Shown here piece after piece: positions 49,401-62,655 of a stretch of 64,000 nt of DNA. The stretch's first letter is position 1, and the number at the start of each line of letters is the position of its first letter. The translations under genes and the position numbers were made by a program. The stretch covers positions 9,734,001 to 9,798,000 of the forward strand of contig NC_083535.1 in NCBI RefSeq assembly GCF_032362555.1, written 5' to 3'. The stretch comes from Amyelois transitella. Lineage: Eukaryota; Arthropoda; Insecta; Lepidoptera; Pyralidae. A model generated the notes under the pieces. That model worked only from the letters and a program-made list of their open reading frames with translations. It was not told the DNA's origin and made no database searches.

Positions 49401-52249
49401 CGACCTTCTTCAGACCTTGCCTACCTGTATTGCGCTTACTAATAACAGATTTCAGTGTCAACCGGCCTTCTACAACCTATTTGAAATGAAGCAAACGTTA
49501 CACAATCGATCTAGTTCGCTTTAGAACCGCCACGATTAGCGATTTGAGTTATTAGCTTTACTTGCTTGTAAAATTTCATATAACGTACAAATGTACGTAT
49601 TTCTTAATTCTAACTAGCGAAGTAAGTAGTCAGTATACATACATACTTAATAATAGAATTGAGATTCAAATAGTGACAGGTTGCCCATCGCCTAAAGGAA
49701 TCCCAAGTTAATAAGCCTATCTCTTAGCCACCTTTTACGATATTTATAGAAAAGGGATGGAGTAAGTAGTGAGACTATTCCATGAGCTGTGCATAGTGCT
49801 GAGCATATGCAGGTGTGGTAGCAAAAAAAAACATAGTGCCAGCTGCTTCTCTTCCCGTGCAGATAGTAAAATCCAATCCAAAAAGGGAAAGCCTAATAAA
49901 ATTGGGATTCTCCTTTGAGGCGATGGTCTAGCAACTGGCAGTATCTGAATCTCTTTTCCATCATAAAGCCATCTAGCTGAATGTTGCCCTGTCTACCCCG
50001 TAAGGGATAAGTACTCGTACGTGATCACGTTATAAATGTATAACCACACAACAATACACACAGATATAGTACACAAAAAGGGAATATTACATGGAGACTA
50101 TATATAAGATCATAAACGTAGTTCCTGGGAATAAACGACATCAACGGGCCTTCGATTAGGGATACTTAACTTCTTCATAAATTGATAGCTTAACAATTTA
50201 TTCTCTTGTCCACATTTCTATTCCAAGTTTGGATAGTTGTGAAGTTGACGTTGTTGAAGAAAAGCTACAGTGCAGTTTGTTATCGCTTCTTCTGCGCTGA
50301 CGCTTTGAAAGCGGCAGTGAACTTAGTTTTTAAGTTATTTATAGTCAACCAATGTTGTGAAACCAAAAGATATGACTATTATTAAGTGATGTTGAAATGG
50401 AATAAAAAAAAATTGTCTTTGAATCAGAGTTGAGTGCCTGAATCTATATTAGATATAAGAGATAGAACCTACATTTAATTTATTTTTATCTACGGTGGTA
50501 AACAATCACGCTGTGTTAACTACAACTACGAGTGTACAGTTGGTTCCTCATCATTCTCCAGACTAAAACCAGGAGAAGAATACATAGGATAATAGACTAC
50601 AGAGTATACTGCACAAACAAACATGTTGTTATTTTAATTTTACTCTGTAGTATATCATAGAACATGGTCCAATTAATTTATGCAATTTGTTTAATAATGA
50701 AATTGTATTCGATACTTAGTAGCTTAATTGCTGTTTTGTTAACTTGCCTTGATCATAGGTATATTAGCATATTAGGTACCGATGATTTAAGACCCAAAGA
50801 ATAACAATTAACAGATCTAAGATTTTGTTAGTTTAATTAAATTAATAATAAATATATAGGTACTTACGGGACAAATAATACAGATTGAACTAGCGTCAAA
50901 GAAAGTTCGAGACTTGTGATAATGGATCCTAACTTAGTGCAATGGTTATTAGTGTCATCAAAGTCAAATGCTAAACATAAAGTTATTACGTGGTCTGGTC
51001 ATGCAGTTTGTCCGACCTAACAGCCCTTTGTGCACCGTGACATCTTGTTGATTTACACATTTGTTGCATACTAGTCAACGCTCGCGACTTTTTGTGTCTT
51101 CAGACCGTAGAAAACAAAACGAGTTACTTTTTAATTCCTATTTTAATTGTTAGGCTACGTTTCGTTATTTGCCGTTTTGGAAATTAATCATTAGATGGAA
51201 TAGCACCTATTGATATCTAGCATGGTGATAGTGCAGGCAAAAGCTAGTTTTCTATATTTATCGAGGTTACTGTACTAGTACGTACAGTTATGTATCTAGA
51301 CTACATTTGCACCAGTTTGTCGTCATTGTGACTTATTGAATTTACCGTTCATGTTATTCTTGCGCTAGCGAATATGGCAAATACTGACATGTCATTGGAT
51401 CTGACGTAGTACCTACATAAATCTGACTAACGGTATTTAGTACCATGTGAAGTACTAGTATCTTTGTTACGTAGAGCACATAGATTCCCTTATTTTATCC
51501 AAGTATGAATCTTGACGACCTTATTCAAACGGTAAATTACATAATAAGTATCAAGTTAATTGACACTGGTAGTTAATGGTTCATAATAATTTTAGCATCC
51601 GTCTTAATCGAACGACGTCAATGAGGATTAAAATGTCGTTTAAATAAATACCTACCTACATTGTCGCCGTCATAATATTCGGCTAGCATAGTTATGCAAA
51701 TGTTTAAATGTTAACGCGTAGCTAGACGATAAAACGACATTTAAAGGAAATCACATTGATAAATTGAGCGATCGAAGCGAGTTTTAATGGATTGGTCGGT
51801 ACATGCGTCACGGTTACTTTCGCCACCTTTCGTCGCCAGGGCCAGGCTCGGCGAGCCGACACTGCTCACTGTGAACGAGCCACATTCATCACCTCCAAGG
51901 TCATCTAATAGTCGCGATCCTCGCAACCTCTCATTAAAACAAGTAATAACAAACTTTCGATTGCAGTTGCACGTAAACATCGACGAGTGTCAGCGGTATT
52001 TTATAAACTAACACGAGCGGGACGTCACAATGGTCACAATAGCACCTGTAAAACGAATCTATTGTTGTGTATAACGAGTCTGCGGCGCTTCGGACGGCAG
52101 TTTCGTCATGCTCAGGGCAGACGCAGCCCGGAACAGCTGTTTGCTGCGACTCCTGAAACTCGCACGACACACACTTACTTGCAAAGGATCCTCCAGAAAC
52201 AACCGAAACTGCTGCCGTTTGGAACCTCACCAGCGTACGATATAGTCAT
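18888..52249 (-). CDS. Bestrophin, calcium-activated chloride channel
   Basis: A complete ten-exon gene for a plasma-membrane, calcium-activated anion channel that works as a pentamer. Exons: 52249-52179, 40166-40056, 36458-36287, 25533-25404, 24838-24600, 22742-22614, 21392-21285, 20272-20042, 19810-19546, 19450-18888. They total 2019 nt (672 residues), with phases consistent at every junction. The start MTISYAGEV fits the family's MT(I/V)(S/T)Y opening. The neck motif IPMSFVLGF keeps the three hydrophobic gate residues (I77, F81, F85). The calcium-clasp block [12 protein letters not shown] is intact at about 301-314. After about residue 380 the sequence is a variable, Ser/Pro/Thr-rich cytoplasmic tail, as is usual. 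Introns 1 and 3 exceed 10 kb and are full of repeats. The bestrophin family is certain; which insect paralogue is not decided here. Confidence 0.96.
19546..19810 (-). CDS. Bestrophin exon 9 (cytoplasmic tail)
   Basis: Encodes [40 protein letters not shown] and a basic, Ser/His-rich stretch ending in [19 protein letters not shown] resembles insect bestrophin tails and offers several basic-directed phosphorylation sites (RSAS, RMGS). Phase 1 at the end. Confidence 0.9.
20042..20272 (-). CDS. Bestrophin exon 8
   Basis: Encodes [33 protein letters not shown] then a charged, less conserved stretch ([20 protein letters not shown]). The first half wraps around the channel in known bestrophin structures; the second half begins the variable tail. 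Confidence 0.95.
20590..20715. repeat. CACGCCTCTTTCCCGG-family repeat, reversed
   Basis: TGAAGAGAGTTATGAATGTG, GCAGAGATCGTGGCAAGTGG, CTACCCCTCGGGGAAAGAGG and CGTGATTTTATGTATGTATG. It extends the family's common part beyond the short copy at 2040-2130. Confidence 0.82.
20947..21076 (-). repeat. Abundant short interspersed repeat, 5' half
   Basis: Reversed copy holding only the CGTGTGGTTCCCGGCAC end and first half. It lies in bestrophin intron 7. Confidence 0.9.
21285..21392 (-). CDS. Bestrophin exon 7 (calcium clasp)
   Basis: Encodes [20 protein letters not shown] then [16 protein letters not shown]. The acidic run EDDDD with the preceding NPFG is the calcium-sensing clasp of bestrophins and is fully conserved. 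Thirty-six codons, phase 0. Confidence 0.97.
21735..21985 (-). repeat. Interspersed repeat, GCCCGCGACTTCGTCCGCG family
   Basis: Reversed copy of 14409-14683 (TTTGTTTGTTTGAACGCGCT, TTTATCGAGGAAGGCTTTAG, ATTCCACGCGGATG), lacking the last bases. It lies in bestrophin intron 6. Confidence 0.88.
22292..22556 (-). repeat. Abundant short interspersed repeat
   Basis: Near full-length reversed copy, ending about 60 bases from bestrophin exon 6. Confidence 0.92.
22614..22742 (-). CDS. Bestrophin exon 6
   Basis: Encodes [20 protein letters not shown] then [20 protein letters not shown] and ALQ. The LMGRQ motif and the D.Y.P.FT.LQ block are characteristic. Forty-three codons, phase 0 at both ends. A full-length repeat copy ends about 60 bases downstream of the donor. 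Confidence 0.95.
22978..23209. repeat. 118-bp tandem duplication
   Basis: Two adjacent copies beginning TCAAAATGCAAAAGTTCTGT, at 22978-23095 and 23096 to about 23209. They differ by a few substitutions and small deletions. They lie in bestrophin intron 5. Confidence 0.93.
23310..23430 (+). repeat. 3' part of the tRNA-derived SINE family
   Basis: GCGTTGAGTTAGTATTTCTT, AACACAAGTCTCGAACTTAT, CAACTCAATCTGTG and a T-rich TTTATTTATTT end fit the tail part of the SINE at 5283-5490. This assignment relies partly on recollection of such elements. Confidence 0.5.
23719..23965 (-). repeat. Abundant short interspersed repeat, diverged
   Basis: Reversed copy with CACGTCTATATCCCGTGCGG, a decayed start and a mutated GTTCC...GGAAC terminus. 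Confidence 0.85.
24385..24532. repeat. Decayed interspersed repeat tail
   Basis: AACTCAAAAACTACTACACT, ATTTTCACGAAATTTGGCAC, then CCCCGCGGGAGCGAAGCCGC. This pattern is widespread in insect repeats. It ends about 65 bases downstream of bestrophin exon 5, within intron 5. Confidence 0.6.
24600..24838 (-). CDS. Bestrophin exon 5
   Basis: Encodes [58 protein letters not shown] and YTQ. The [12 protein letters not shown] block is the well-conserved channel segment before the next membrane helix. The acceptor TTTCAG|GC completes the split Gly codon. Confidence 0.95.
25404..25533 (-). CDS. Bestrophin exon 4
   Basis: Encodes [20 protein letters not shown] then [20 protein letters not shown]. The GRL(M/L)RR and KRFPT blocks are bestrophin hallmarks. 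Donor GACTCAG|GTAAGG, phase 1. Confidence 0.94.
29954..31273 (+). mobile_element. Defective piggyBac element
   Basis: Flanked by TTAA at 29954-29957 and 31270-31273, the piggyBac target duplication. Terminal inverted repeats GTACCGACGTGTGGTCTG (left) and GTACCGACGTGAGGTCTG (right, reversed) match at 17 of 18 bases. Subterminal palindromes related to GTGGTCTGTCAGACCAC lie near 30139-30155. The interior holds a transposase remnant. A second copy of the right terminus with its own TTAA (31298-31301) lies just outside. At 1.3 kb it is about half the size of an active element and cannot move on its own. Confidence 0.88.
30306..30902 (+). pseudogene. piggyBac transposase remnant, deleted and frameshifted
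   Basis: A 198-residue open frame. An acidic N-terminal piece ([16 protein letters not shown]) is joined directly to the transposase C-terminal half ([40 protein letters not shown]), so the whole central catalytic core is deleted. In the GGVD motif the catalytic Asp is replaced by Ile. The final cysteine-rich finger ([19 protein letters not shown]) is readable only in another frame after about 30810, so a frameshift breaks the end too. Clearly non-functional as a transposase. Confidence 0.88.
36287..36458 (-). CDS. Bestrophin exon 3 (pore neck)
   Basis: Encodes [50 protein letters not shown]. It holds the neck residues I77, F81 and F85. I placed the donor at GGAGCG|GTCAGT because [16 protein letters not shown] then aligns without gaps to fly bestrophin. 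A second in-frame donor, AAA|GTAAAG, would add VSK. Confidence 0.9.
38545..38793 (-). repeat. Abundant short interspersed repeat
   Basis: Reversed copy in bestrophin intron 2, ending CGCCGGGAACCACACGGCAC. Confidence 0.92.
38901..38946. repeat. Perfect 21-bp palindromic hairpin with 4-nt loop
   Basis: The arm 38901-38921 (TATTCTTGTCATTAAATACC plus T) is exactly complementary to 38926-38946, separated by GAAT. It lies in bestrophin intron 2, about 110 bases beyond a repeat copy. Confidence 0.95.
39027..39236 (+). repeat. Abundant short interspersed repeat
   Basis: Forward copy with small internal deletions, 230 bases after the reversed copy at 38545-38793. Confidence 0.88.
39810..40037 (+). 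repeat. Abundant short interspersed repeat beside a splice donor
   Basis: Copy lacking the first about 30 bases, from CCACTCCATCTCTTTCCCAT to the TATG tail. It ends less than 20 bases from the donor of bestrophin exon 2 (40055). Confidence 0.92.
40056..40166 (-). CDS. Bestrophin exon 2 (first membrane helix)
   Basis: Encodes [20 protein letters not shown] then [16 protein letters not shown], very close to bestrophins from many animals. Donor AAAG|GTGAGC. A short interspersed repeat ends only about 15-20 bases inside the following intron. Confidence 0.95.
43745..43935. repeat. CACGCCTCTTTCCCGG-family repeat
   Basis: The longest copy in the window: CATACATAAAATCACGCCTC, CACTTGCCACGATCTCTGCA, ATTCATAACTCTTTTCATGC, then TGACCTAAACATTTGCCAGG. 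It lies in bestrophin intron 1. Confidence 0.82.
44202..45358. mobile_element. TA-flanked inverted-repeat DNA transposon (non-autonomous)
   Basis: The left end GGGTAAGGTTGCTTAAGTCG and right end (reversed) GGGTAAGGTTGCTTAAATCG are 19/20 identical inverted repeats. They are flanked by TA at 44200-44201 and 45359-45360, the target duplication of Tc1/mariner/pogo-type elements. The short motif CCTAAGTCGTACC recurs inside in both orientations (about 44388, 44430, 44942-44967, 44980, 45318), including a near-perfect palindrome at 44942-44967. A PHD-like zinc finger ORF lies inside. No transposase core is present, so it is a deletion derivative. Confidence 0.85.
44586..44771 (-). pseudogene. PHD-like zinc finger fragment inside transposon
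   Basis: A 61-residue frame: a Lys-rich start, then WLCQLCKED...[17 protein letters not shown]. The order C-x2-C, C-x2-C, H-x2-C and the Trp before the His are those of a PHD finger. Such fingers occur at the C-terminus of some insect pogo/Tigger-like transposases, so this is most likely the surviving 3' end of the parent element's transposase gene. Confidence 0.7.
47376..47635 (+). repeat. Abundant short interspersed repeat
   Basis: Near full-length forward copy in bestrophin intron 1. Confidence 0.92.
49075..49322 (-). repeat. Abundant short interspersed repeat
   Basis: Near full-length reversed, somewhat diverged copy in bestrophin intron 1. Partial copies follow at 49645-49765 (reversed) and 49836-50020 (forward, diverged). 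Confidence 0.88.
52179..52249 (-). CDS. Bestrophin exon 1 (start)
   Basis: Encodes [20 protein letters not shown] then ILC plus two bases of the next codon (AA|A, Lys). It matches the family N-terminus (M-T-x-T-Y-x-x-x-V...F..F...L.RW+GS) and joins exon 2 (WRGSVYKL) exactly in phase, although 12 kb away. Donor TGCAA|GTAAGT. A candidate acceptor TTTTATAG at 52277-52270 would put a further 5' untranslated exon upstream. Confidence 0.92.
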
Positions 52250-52429
52250 GTCGGGAACAACTTAATACACTATAAAATTAATATTTATTTATACACACAC
52301 ACGTTTTGTTGGAGCTTGTAGCGAGACACACGCGGAAAATTAAATACGTTTTAGAAAGTAATAAAAAGTTTGTTGGCGTTAGTTACTAAGGAAGGCGAAG
52401 GGAAGTTATGATTAAAAGAGTACACTTAT

Positions 52430-52720
52430 TTAGTCACATTCTGATGATGTGTTATGCACTGCCTTCCCCGAATTGTTGTGTTATGAGGGGCGCGCGAGAG
52501 CACCGTGCACGGAGCAGCGGCCACTGTGACTGATGAATGATGGGTCGGCAGGCCGCGGCTCAGGTTGCTTGCTCGATGTTTGCTCATGCGTGCCGCCGTC
52601 GCCCGCGCAGGCTGTACTGCGAGCCTGTTCCACGTCACCAAGTGCGCCGATAGATGGCGACTCACGGCACGGTGCGCACTAGCGCACACCACGAAATGGA
52701 TCAGCACCATGAAATTTTAT
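52430..52720 (-). promoter_or_regulatory. CpG-rich putative bestrophin promoter region
   Basis: Abrupt GC and CpG enrichment (GGGGCGCGCGAGAGCACC, GCCGCCGTCGCCCGCG) 200-470 bases upstream of the bestrophin start codon, in otherwise AT-rich DNA. Upstream position on the gene's strand suggests promoter or first-exon sequence. No start site can be assigned. Confidence 0.35.
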
Positions 52721-54328
52721 GTATGACATTCCAAGGGCGCCGATATATTTGTTCATTATATTCGCTGTGTATCGATTTATTTACGCCACTAGAGTATTAT
52801 GATTCAATTATTTAAGAATGCTTATCAATATTAAACCATGCTTTTGTCTCCAATTTGGTACGCTCGAATAGAATGAATCCTTACCAATTTCACAAAATTT
52901 TAAATAGGACTATAAAACAAAGTTTCTCACTGGACATAAAAGTTGTAGGTAGGAAAATGCTTATATTTAACATACCTATTTCGCCTATAATAAGTAGATT
53001 GGGGTCCCCTGTAAAGATTGCAGAGGTCAGACAAGAGTCGCTTCATGTAAAAACCTGATTAACCCTAACCAGATCACTGTTAAAAGACGCACCACCGGTT
53101 CGTTTCCAAAGAAGTGAGAATGTAACCGTGATTTACGCCAGGAGGAAGATGTGTTCCGGATGTAGGTGGTTGGTTCTGACAGGGCAACGTGTAGGGGTAT
53201 GGATCATGGTTAACATCATTTGCTCCAATGTTAAAATTTCCTCAGGATGTTTCCTCACTATAAGCATCCCCATCCACAAGTTTGGAAGGCAATTGATACT
53301 TTTCATATTTAAAAAAACACACACAAATTACTTACTTAGATACAAACCAATAGCAAACAATATTATCAGAAATTTTTACTGCAATTACTTCATTGCAACA
53401 ATATTTCGCCACATATAAAACAGTAGATAAGTAAATTTAAAAACTTAAATGTCACGTAGTAATAGTAAGTCATGAAAACAGACTTGCGTAGTTATTTTAA
53501 TAGCTTCAATAGATTTTAACAAAAACCTGTTTCAAAGGGACTTCAGAACTCCTCACTTAGCACTTACTCTAAGTAGACTAGTAAGACACAAGTGAAGAAA
53601 CTGCATAATTTAATTTAACAAGAATTTCTATGAGATTAAACATCATTATTTACTTGCTCAATTCGTTTGATCGGGTCAAAACCGCGTTCATCCCTATGCA
53701 ATGAAAATCCCTTGGCTTCGGACAACGGAATAATAATTAGGCCTTATTTACTCGCCCAATCCTAAAGTATAATGATCCAACTAATATTATAAATGCGAAA
53801 GTAAAATTGTTTGTTACTCCTTATACTTAGTTAAACTACAGAATTGATTTTTAACTAATATTACAAATTTAGTTAATCCTTGGTTAAAAACATACGCTGT
53901 TTTATATATTCTTACGGGATTGGGAAAAACGAACAGCGTAGCGAGCGAAAACTAGTTCATTGTAAAATGAAATGGCTTCGTTTTCTGAAGTAAATCAATT
54001 CTACTCTATCTTAAAACTAAAATGGGGTAAAAGCCGCTAAGGCAAAGCAAACTACAATTTGAATCACCATTTTTTTAACTAAATATAAGTATGTTATAAT
54101 AGATGTACGTCGAGATTTTGAATACAACTATCATTTCTCCTTCCTATACAATACAGACACCACAGAGCAAAGGGCGTGCCTCTTTTCACGCCTTCTGCTC
54201 GGCGACAGTAATTAACTAGTTATTAATTAACAAAACTATACACTACAACGGAGTTACAAAACACATGGTCGATCCGTCACAGAGCAAAAGAGCCCTTACC
54301 GCGGGCAGGCGTACGTAACTCTGTTAAA

Positions 54329-54688
54329 TGCTGCGTTTCTACTGAAGTAGAGCGGAGCGGAGAGGTGAGGAGAAGAGACATGAAAAGTGGTGAGTGTTCA
54401 CTGAAGTGGGGCGGAGCGGATTATAGTACATCGGAGATTACTGAGCGGAGCGGGGTAAAACGGTAGATATCAGTTCATTTCTCACTCAGCACTATATCGT
54501 GCCACCCCGCCAGTGCTTGTATTTATCCGCTCAGAAACTCACCCGCTCCTTAATTTTATATAAAAAATAGTTTCTCTCCGCTGCACTGTTACATTAAAGC
54601 GGAGTGGGCATTTCGAGAATAATGATTTGTTAAATCATACACCGCTAAGATCTTCCCTCCTCATCTCCGCTTCAGTGGAAACGCAGCC
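54329..54688. mobile_element. GC-rich foldback element (MITE-like)
   Basis: The left end GCTGCGTTTCTACTGAAGTA and right end (reversed) GGCTGCGTTTCCACTGAAGC are inverted repeats of about 25-30 bases, and the interior is full of GGAGCGGAG-type motifs in both orientations. No coding capacity. The target duplication is unclear. Confidence 0.75.
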
Positions 54689-57600
54689 TAATTTATAGAT
54701 TCCTTAGCTATTGCCAGCTTCAAGTAGATGCCCTTTATTTTTCATCATCATCAAACAAAATTATTATTTGAATTTATGTTACGCTACAGTAGAAGACTAG
54801 GCAAAGGTAATAATTAACAAAACATATCCAGAATAAAATACAATTTTTATGAAAACATGTATTTGACCGCGCTGGTAATCAAACCCAAGACACGATTCTA
54901 TCAGGTCGTCAAGTAGTCTGCTGTTAATAAGAATCACTATTAAATTATAATTTTTTTTAAATTTTTTTTTTACTCTTACTTCGAAATCAATATGAATATT
55001 TCCTGCCCAATCCTACTTGTTCGATAATGATAATTTTTTCGCCCACTAAAATTATCTTAAATGATTATCAATCAGCAAGATGACACACAAAAACCGTCCT
55101 TTCGCATTGTTTTTTCATATATTTAAAAATATCTAGTATATTATTTATTTAATTTTTGACAAAAAATTTAATTTTTCACTGAGTTACTTCTACTATATTT
55201 TCCCTATTCCTTACCATACCTATAAACTTCCCGACATAGCAACAAATCAGAACAATTTACTAATATTTAGCTTTTATATACAAAACTATCTTACTCATTC
55301 TTGATGAAGTGAACAGAGCTTTGTTTCATTTCCTAAATATAGTGTCTTACTCTACATCATTTGAATTTAATATTGTTACACAAATTTCTTCTAATTATCA
55401 AAGCAACGTTAATCGAATTGTTGATATCGAAATATTTTTTTCTATAGAAAAACTCTGAATTTATTTATATACGTGTTATCAAACAATGCATACAGACGAT
55501 TTTTGTAAAAGCGCTCTTTTAATTTTATAAAAAATCGTGACGAAAGCTTTTCTTAACCAAACAGATTAAGTGTTCATTAAAACATACTCAACATATTTTT
55601 CTTAAAATTTACAGCAATTTATTTTTATATTTAGAACAAAAATATTTCGATAACTGTAGGTATGTTTTAATGTTGTATTCTTTTCTGTTTCACCTTTTGA
55701 TTGTAAGTACTAAATTTGTAACTGGATGGAAAAGTTCGATAATTGTTTTAATTTTAACTCTACGATTGATGATATATTTATATATGTATATATATATTAT
55801 GTATGTTTCGATAACAAAAGTAAAAAAATGTAACAAATGAAAATTTAGAACCCGGTTAAGACATCCTTTTAAAGGTTTGGTAGCTGAATGTAAAATAAGA
55901 AGTATTTTGTTGAAATAGTGTTACAATCAAGTTATAACAGCCAATGCCACATATTATTAATTTAATTACCAAGAAAACTATAATTTACCTTGTAACGACA
56001 CAATTTTACTATGTGTTTCAAGAGAAAACTAAAAATACTTTTTTGGATTTAAATTTCTTTAAATTATTCATAAATTATACAATTCTCTAGTAACACATAG
56101 TGTGATCCATTAGCCACTTCGAATTTTAAAGTATCTCAGTGGATATCTCCGTCTTAATGTCTCTTTATTATACAAATGTTTATAGTGAACGAATTTCAGA
56201 GCTCTTAATGGTTTAAAACCTGAACAGGGAAACTCATAGAAGGTAAAATTGTATTTCTATGATAAAAACTAAGTACAGAAAACACCTACAGTCCGCTTTC
56301 ACCGAATTGTTAAATTAATACAGAAGATAATCATAAATTATTATTGGAGAAATAAAGTTAAATATTTACTTCATTTATAACACTCACGCATTTTATATTT
56401 ATTTAAGCCTCTCCTATTACATTTATATCACAAAATAGTTTGATGAATCCTTTAAAACCCAAATATATTAATTCCTTTAAAGATACCAATTTGGCGATCA
56501 CAGATTTACATAGTTGACTAAACTTTCATCATGCAATATGTGCGGTTTGTTCCTACTATCAACAAATTTCATTCAATTTCCCGTTTATATTGGATAGACA
56601 CCGAAGGTATTTTTCCATTTCTTTAAAGATTATTAAAGGTTAATTCATATTTAGATAAGAGGAAAAATAACGAAAAATTAACAAATGAACGTAGATCGGA
56701 ACGTGAATGGTGAAGAAATGAAACTTTAGCCTATTTACAGAGAATCAGATTAATCCAGCCTCTAAATGTACCCACCAAACCAAGGTTTCACTCTTTAATG
56801 GTTTTATATTGGCTGTATTACTGAAGCTTGTAAACTAGAAATTGACTAAACTTTCGTTAGCACAAAATAAACTACTTAAATAATAACTACACACAGTAAG
56901 ATACAATATCCAATTTTCCGCTACTATGTAAGTACTATTAATAATTTTAACTATTTTATACTATTATTGCTGGCGTTACACTATATGATCCCTTTAAATG
57001 ATGTTATTCAGTCTTAGTAATATTGCTATTTCGTTTATAATCTCCCATTTTAAAGTAACAAGATTGATTTTGACAAGAAGCGGGTGTAAGACTTATGTAC
57101 TCTTCTATTATATAGATATAGTAGGTAGATGCATTCAAGATGCGAATATGCTATATGTTTAACTTCATTTAAACCTATTTACTTTATTTTTTTATTGTTC
57201 TAGATGGTTTTATTCTACAATCAACAAAATGTAACTCCTAAAGAAGTTCAATGTTTGCCATGGTTTATTACTAGGTATACAAATATTTATTTTATTCTCT
57301 ACTTGGTTGGGCAAGTTGAATATTATAAATATAAAACTTTACAAGTCAGGAAAAACAAAGACATATTTACTTTCAGGGTAAAAAACGACTACCATGGAAA
57401 AATAGTGTTTAAGGCCGTAAGTAATTAAACCAAATTGTTAACAAAATATATTTACTGAGCAGACAACATGATGCACTTTAAGTACCAACGAAAATAAATA
57501 TAAACAATTTTATTGACTGCTACTGCACAATTTGTTCACATAATAAATGATGGGGCTGTTATTTTATAACTGACCAACTAACGTGACAACTTTGAAGGTA

Positions 57601-58040
57601 AAGTTTCTTATTTCAAAAACGTAAAACTTACTTGTAACTTCAAGAATAAATAGTGTGTAAATGACGAAAAATAATATCGAACTTCTCCATCCACGCTCAC
57701 AGTTCCTCACGATCTGCTGGAAGGACAATGGATGTATTAGACCGTATAAAAATATGTACCTCCACTAAGGTAAACCTTTTAACGTCAATTATCGTATTGA
57801 CACCGCGTCCGCGCCATTTCATATGTTCAACTGATATAACAATTATCTTTACCTAAATCTATCCAGTAATCTAAAACATATCCACACATTCCCGGAATAT
57901 GGACAGATAGATCACAGCGGCGGCACATGTACAATATCTTAATATAATAAAAATAAATTTCACAAAGAAAACAATCTAAATTTCCAAGAGATGATCGACG
58001 CATGTAAATGACTTCTGAAATTAATTTCATAACAACAAAA

Positions 58041-58046
58041 TTTATT
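58041..58046 (-). terminator. UBE2K: UBE2K polyadenylation signal
   Basis: AATAAA on the minus strand (GTGAATAAATTTTG context), about 165 bases after the UBE2K stop codon. It is the first clear signal on that strand. Confidence 0.6.
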
Positions 58047-58210
58047 CACTGTAAAAACTAAAACTCTATTGACTTATTCTTTCTTGCTACTTGACGGTAT
58101 ATTAATGTATATTTAATATTTAATATATTACATATAGGGCGAAAACGGGATCACAAAGAGTAATGTTATCTTAGCGCGTTATAGCGCAGAGCATTAGTAT
58201 AAAAGCTACA

Positions 58211-61935
<3,725 letters not shown>

Positions 61936-62634
61936 TATTTGGATTTTGTGTGGAGATATGAAACAAATACAAGCGAACTCGCTCACAAACGAATGCAGCA
62001 AGGTAGGTAGGTACATTCAGTTTTGGTTTTGACGTATTCACTCTACTCTTTGCTCTTTGATTTGATAGTCTATCTTTCTTTGGTCGGGCTTTAGGTTCCC
62101 ATCTGATTTTTGCAGATTTATGCGATAAATTTTTGTCTGAATTTATATGTAATAATAATTATTAAAAAAATACTGTTTATTCGAAAGAACGGAAAATAAA
62201 ACACAATTGAGAATATTTTGTAGACCGAGAATGTCATGGAATTATATTAAATAGTCTTGGCCTGCAATACTAGAAATAGAGAAAACCAAAAATGTTGCCA
62301 TATTCTCATTAAATTTTCTTCCAAACTCTACGAAATATTGTCTATGGTAACTTCACGGTAGAAAAACGTTCAGGTTCATTCGCCTCGCTTGACTCGAGTC
62401 GAGAGTCGAGACGAGATCATAGATACCTAAACGTCTTCGTCAGTCCTCAGAAACGCACATAATTCCAGCAAAGGGCTTCTGCTGTGGTCGATTAATTGTA
62501 GGTGTTTTATTTTATTGTAATTCATTTCGCGTGTTAAATTTGTAGTCTCATAACTAAAAGTGAATGTAGAATGCTAAATTTCGGACAGAAATATATGTGA
62601 ACTGACTGATACTTGTGCACAAATTCTTAAAGAT

Positions 62635-62655
62635 ATGGCCAGTGAATCAAACAGT
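62635..62655 (+). CDS. Possible first coding exon of a divergent plus-strand gene
   Basis: ATGGCCAGTGAATCAAACAGT followed by GTAAGG reads MASESNS and then a good splice donor. It lies 700 bases from the UBE2K start in the opposite direction, as in a divergent promoter. No second exon is seen before the window end, so this is a weak prediction resting on one ATG and one donor. Confidence 0.25.

Larger units (their letters stand above)
40167..52178. other. Bestrophin intron 1 (12 kb)
   Basis: Repeat-rich and without a recognised exon. It holds the TA-flanked element at 44202-45358, a CACGCCTC-family copy at 43745-43935, and repeat copies at 47376-47635, 49075-49322, 49645-49765 and 49836-50020, plus fragments at 42415-42575, 45405-45475, 46560-46640 and 48150-48215. 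A GC-rich, CpG-rich stretch at about 51780-52170 next to exon 1 is probably regulatory. Confidence 0.6.
52250..58210. other. Intergenic region between bestrophin and UBE2K
   Basis: The first part, 52430-52720, is markedly GC- and CpG-rich and probably forms the bestrophin promoter or 5' untranslated region. A repeat resembling 22917-22952 occurs at 53028-53059 (AGTCGCTTC.TGTAAAAACC). A GC-rich foldback element occupies 54329-54688. From 54700 to 58000 the DNA is very AT-rich and I see no gene; a 74-codon plus-strand frame at 57204-57428 shows no recognisable feature. Confidence 0.55.

Noticed and set aside
52426..52710. 94-codon minus-strand frame as a gene
   Set aside because: CpG-rich composition makes long frames likely; there is no domain, and the position suits bestrophin promoter or untranslated sequence.
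57204..57428. 74-codon plus-strand frame upstream of UBE2K
   Set aside because: Sits in very AT-rich DNA with no recognisable domain; length is within chance expectation.
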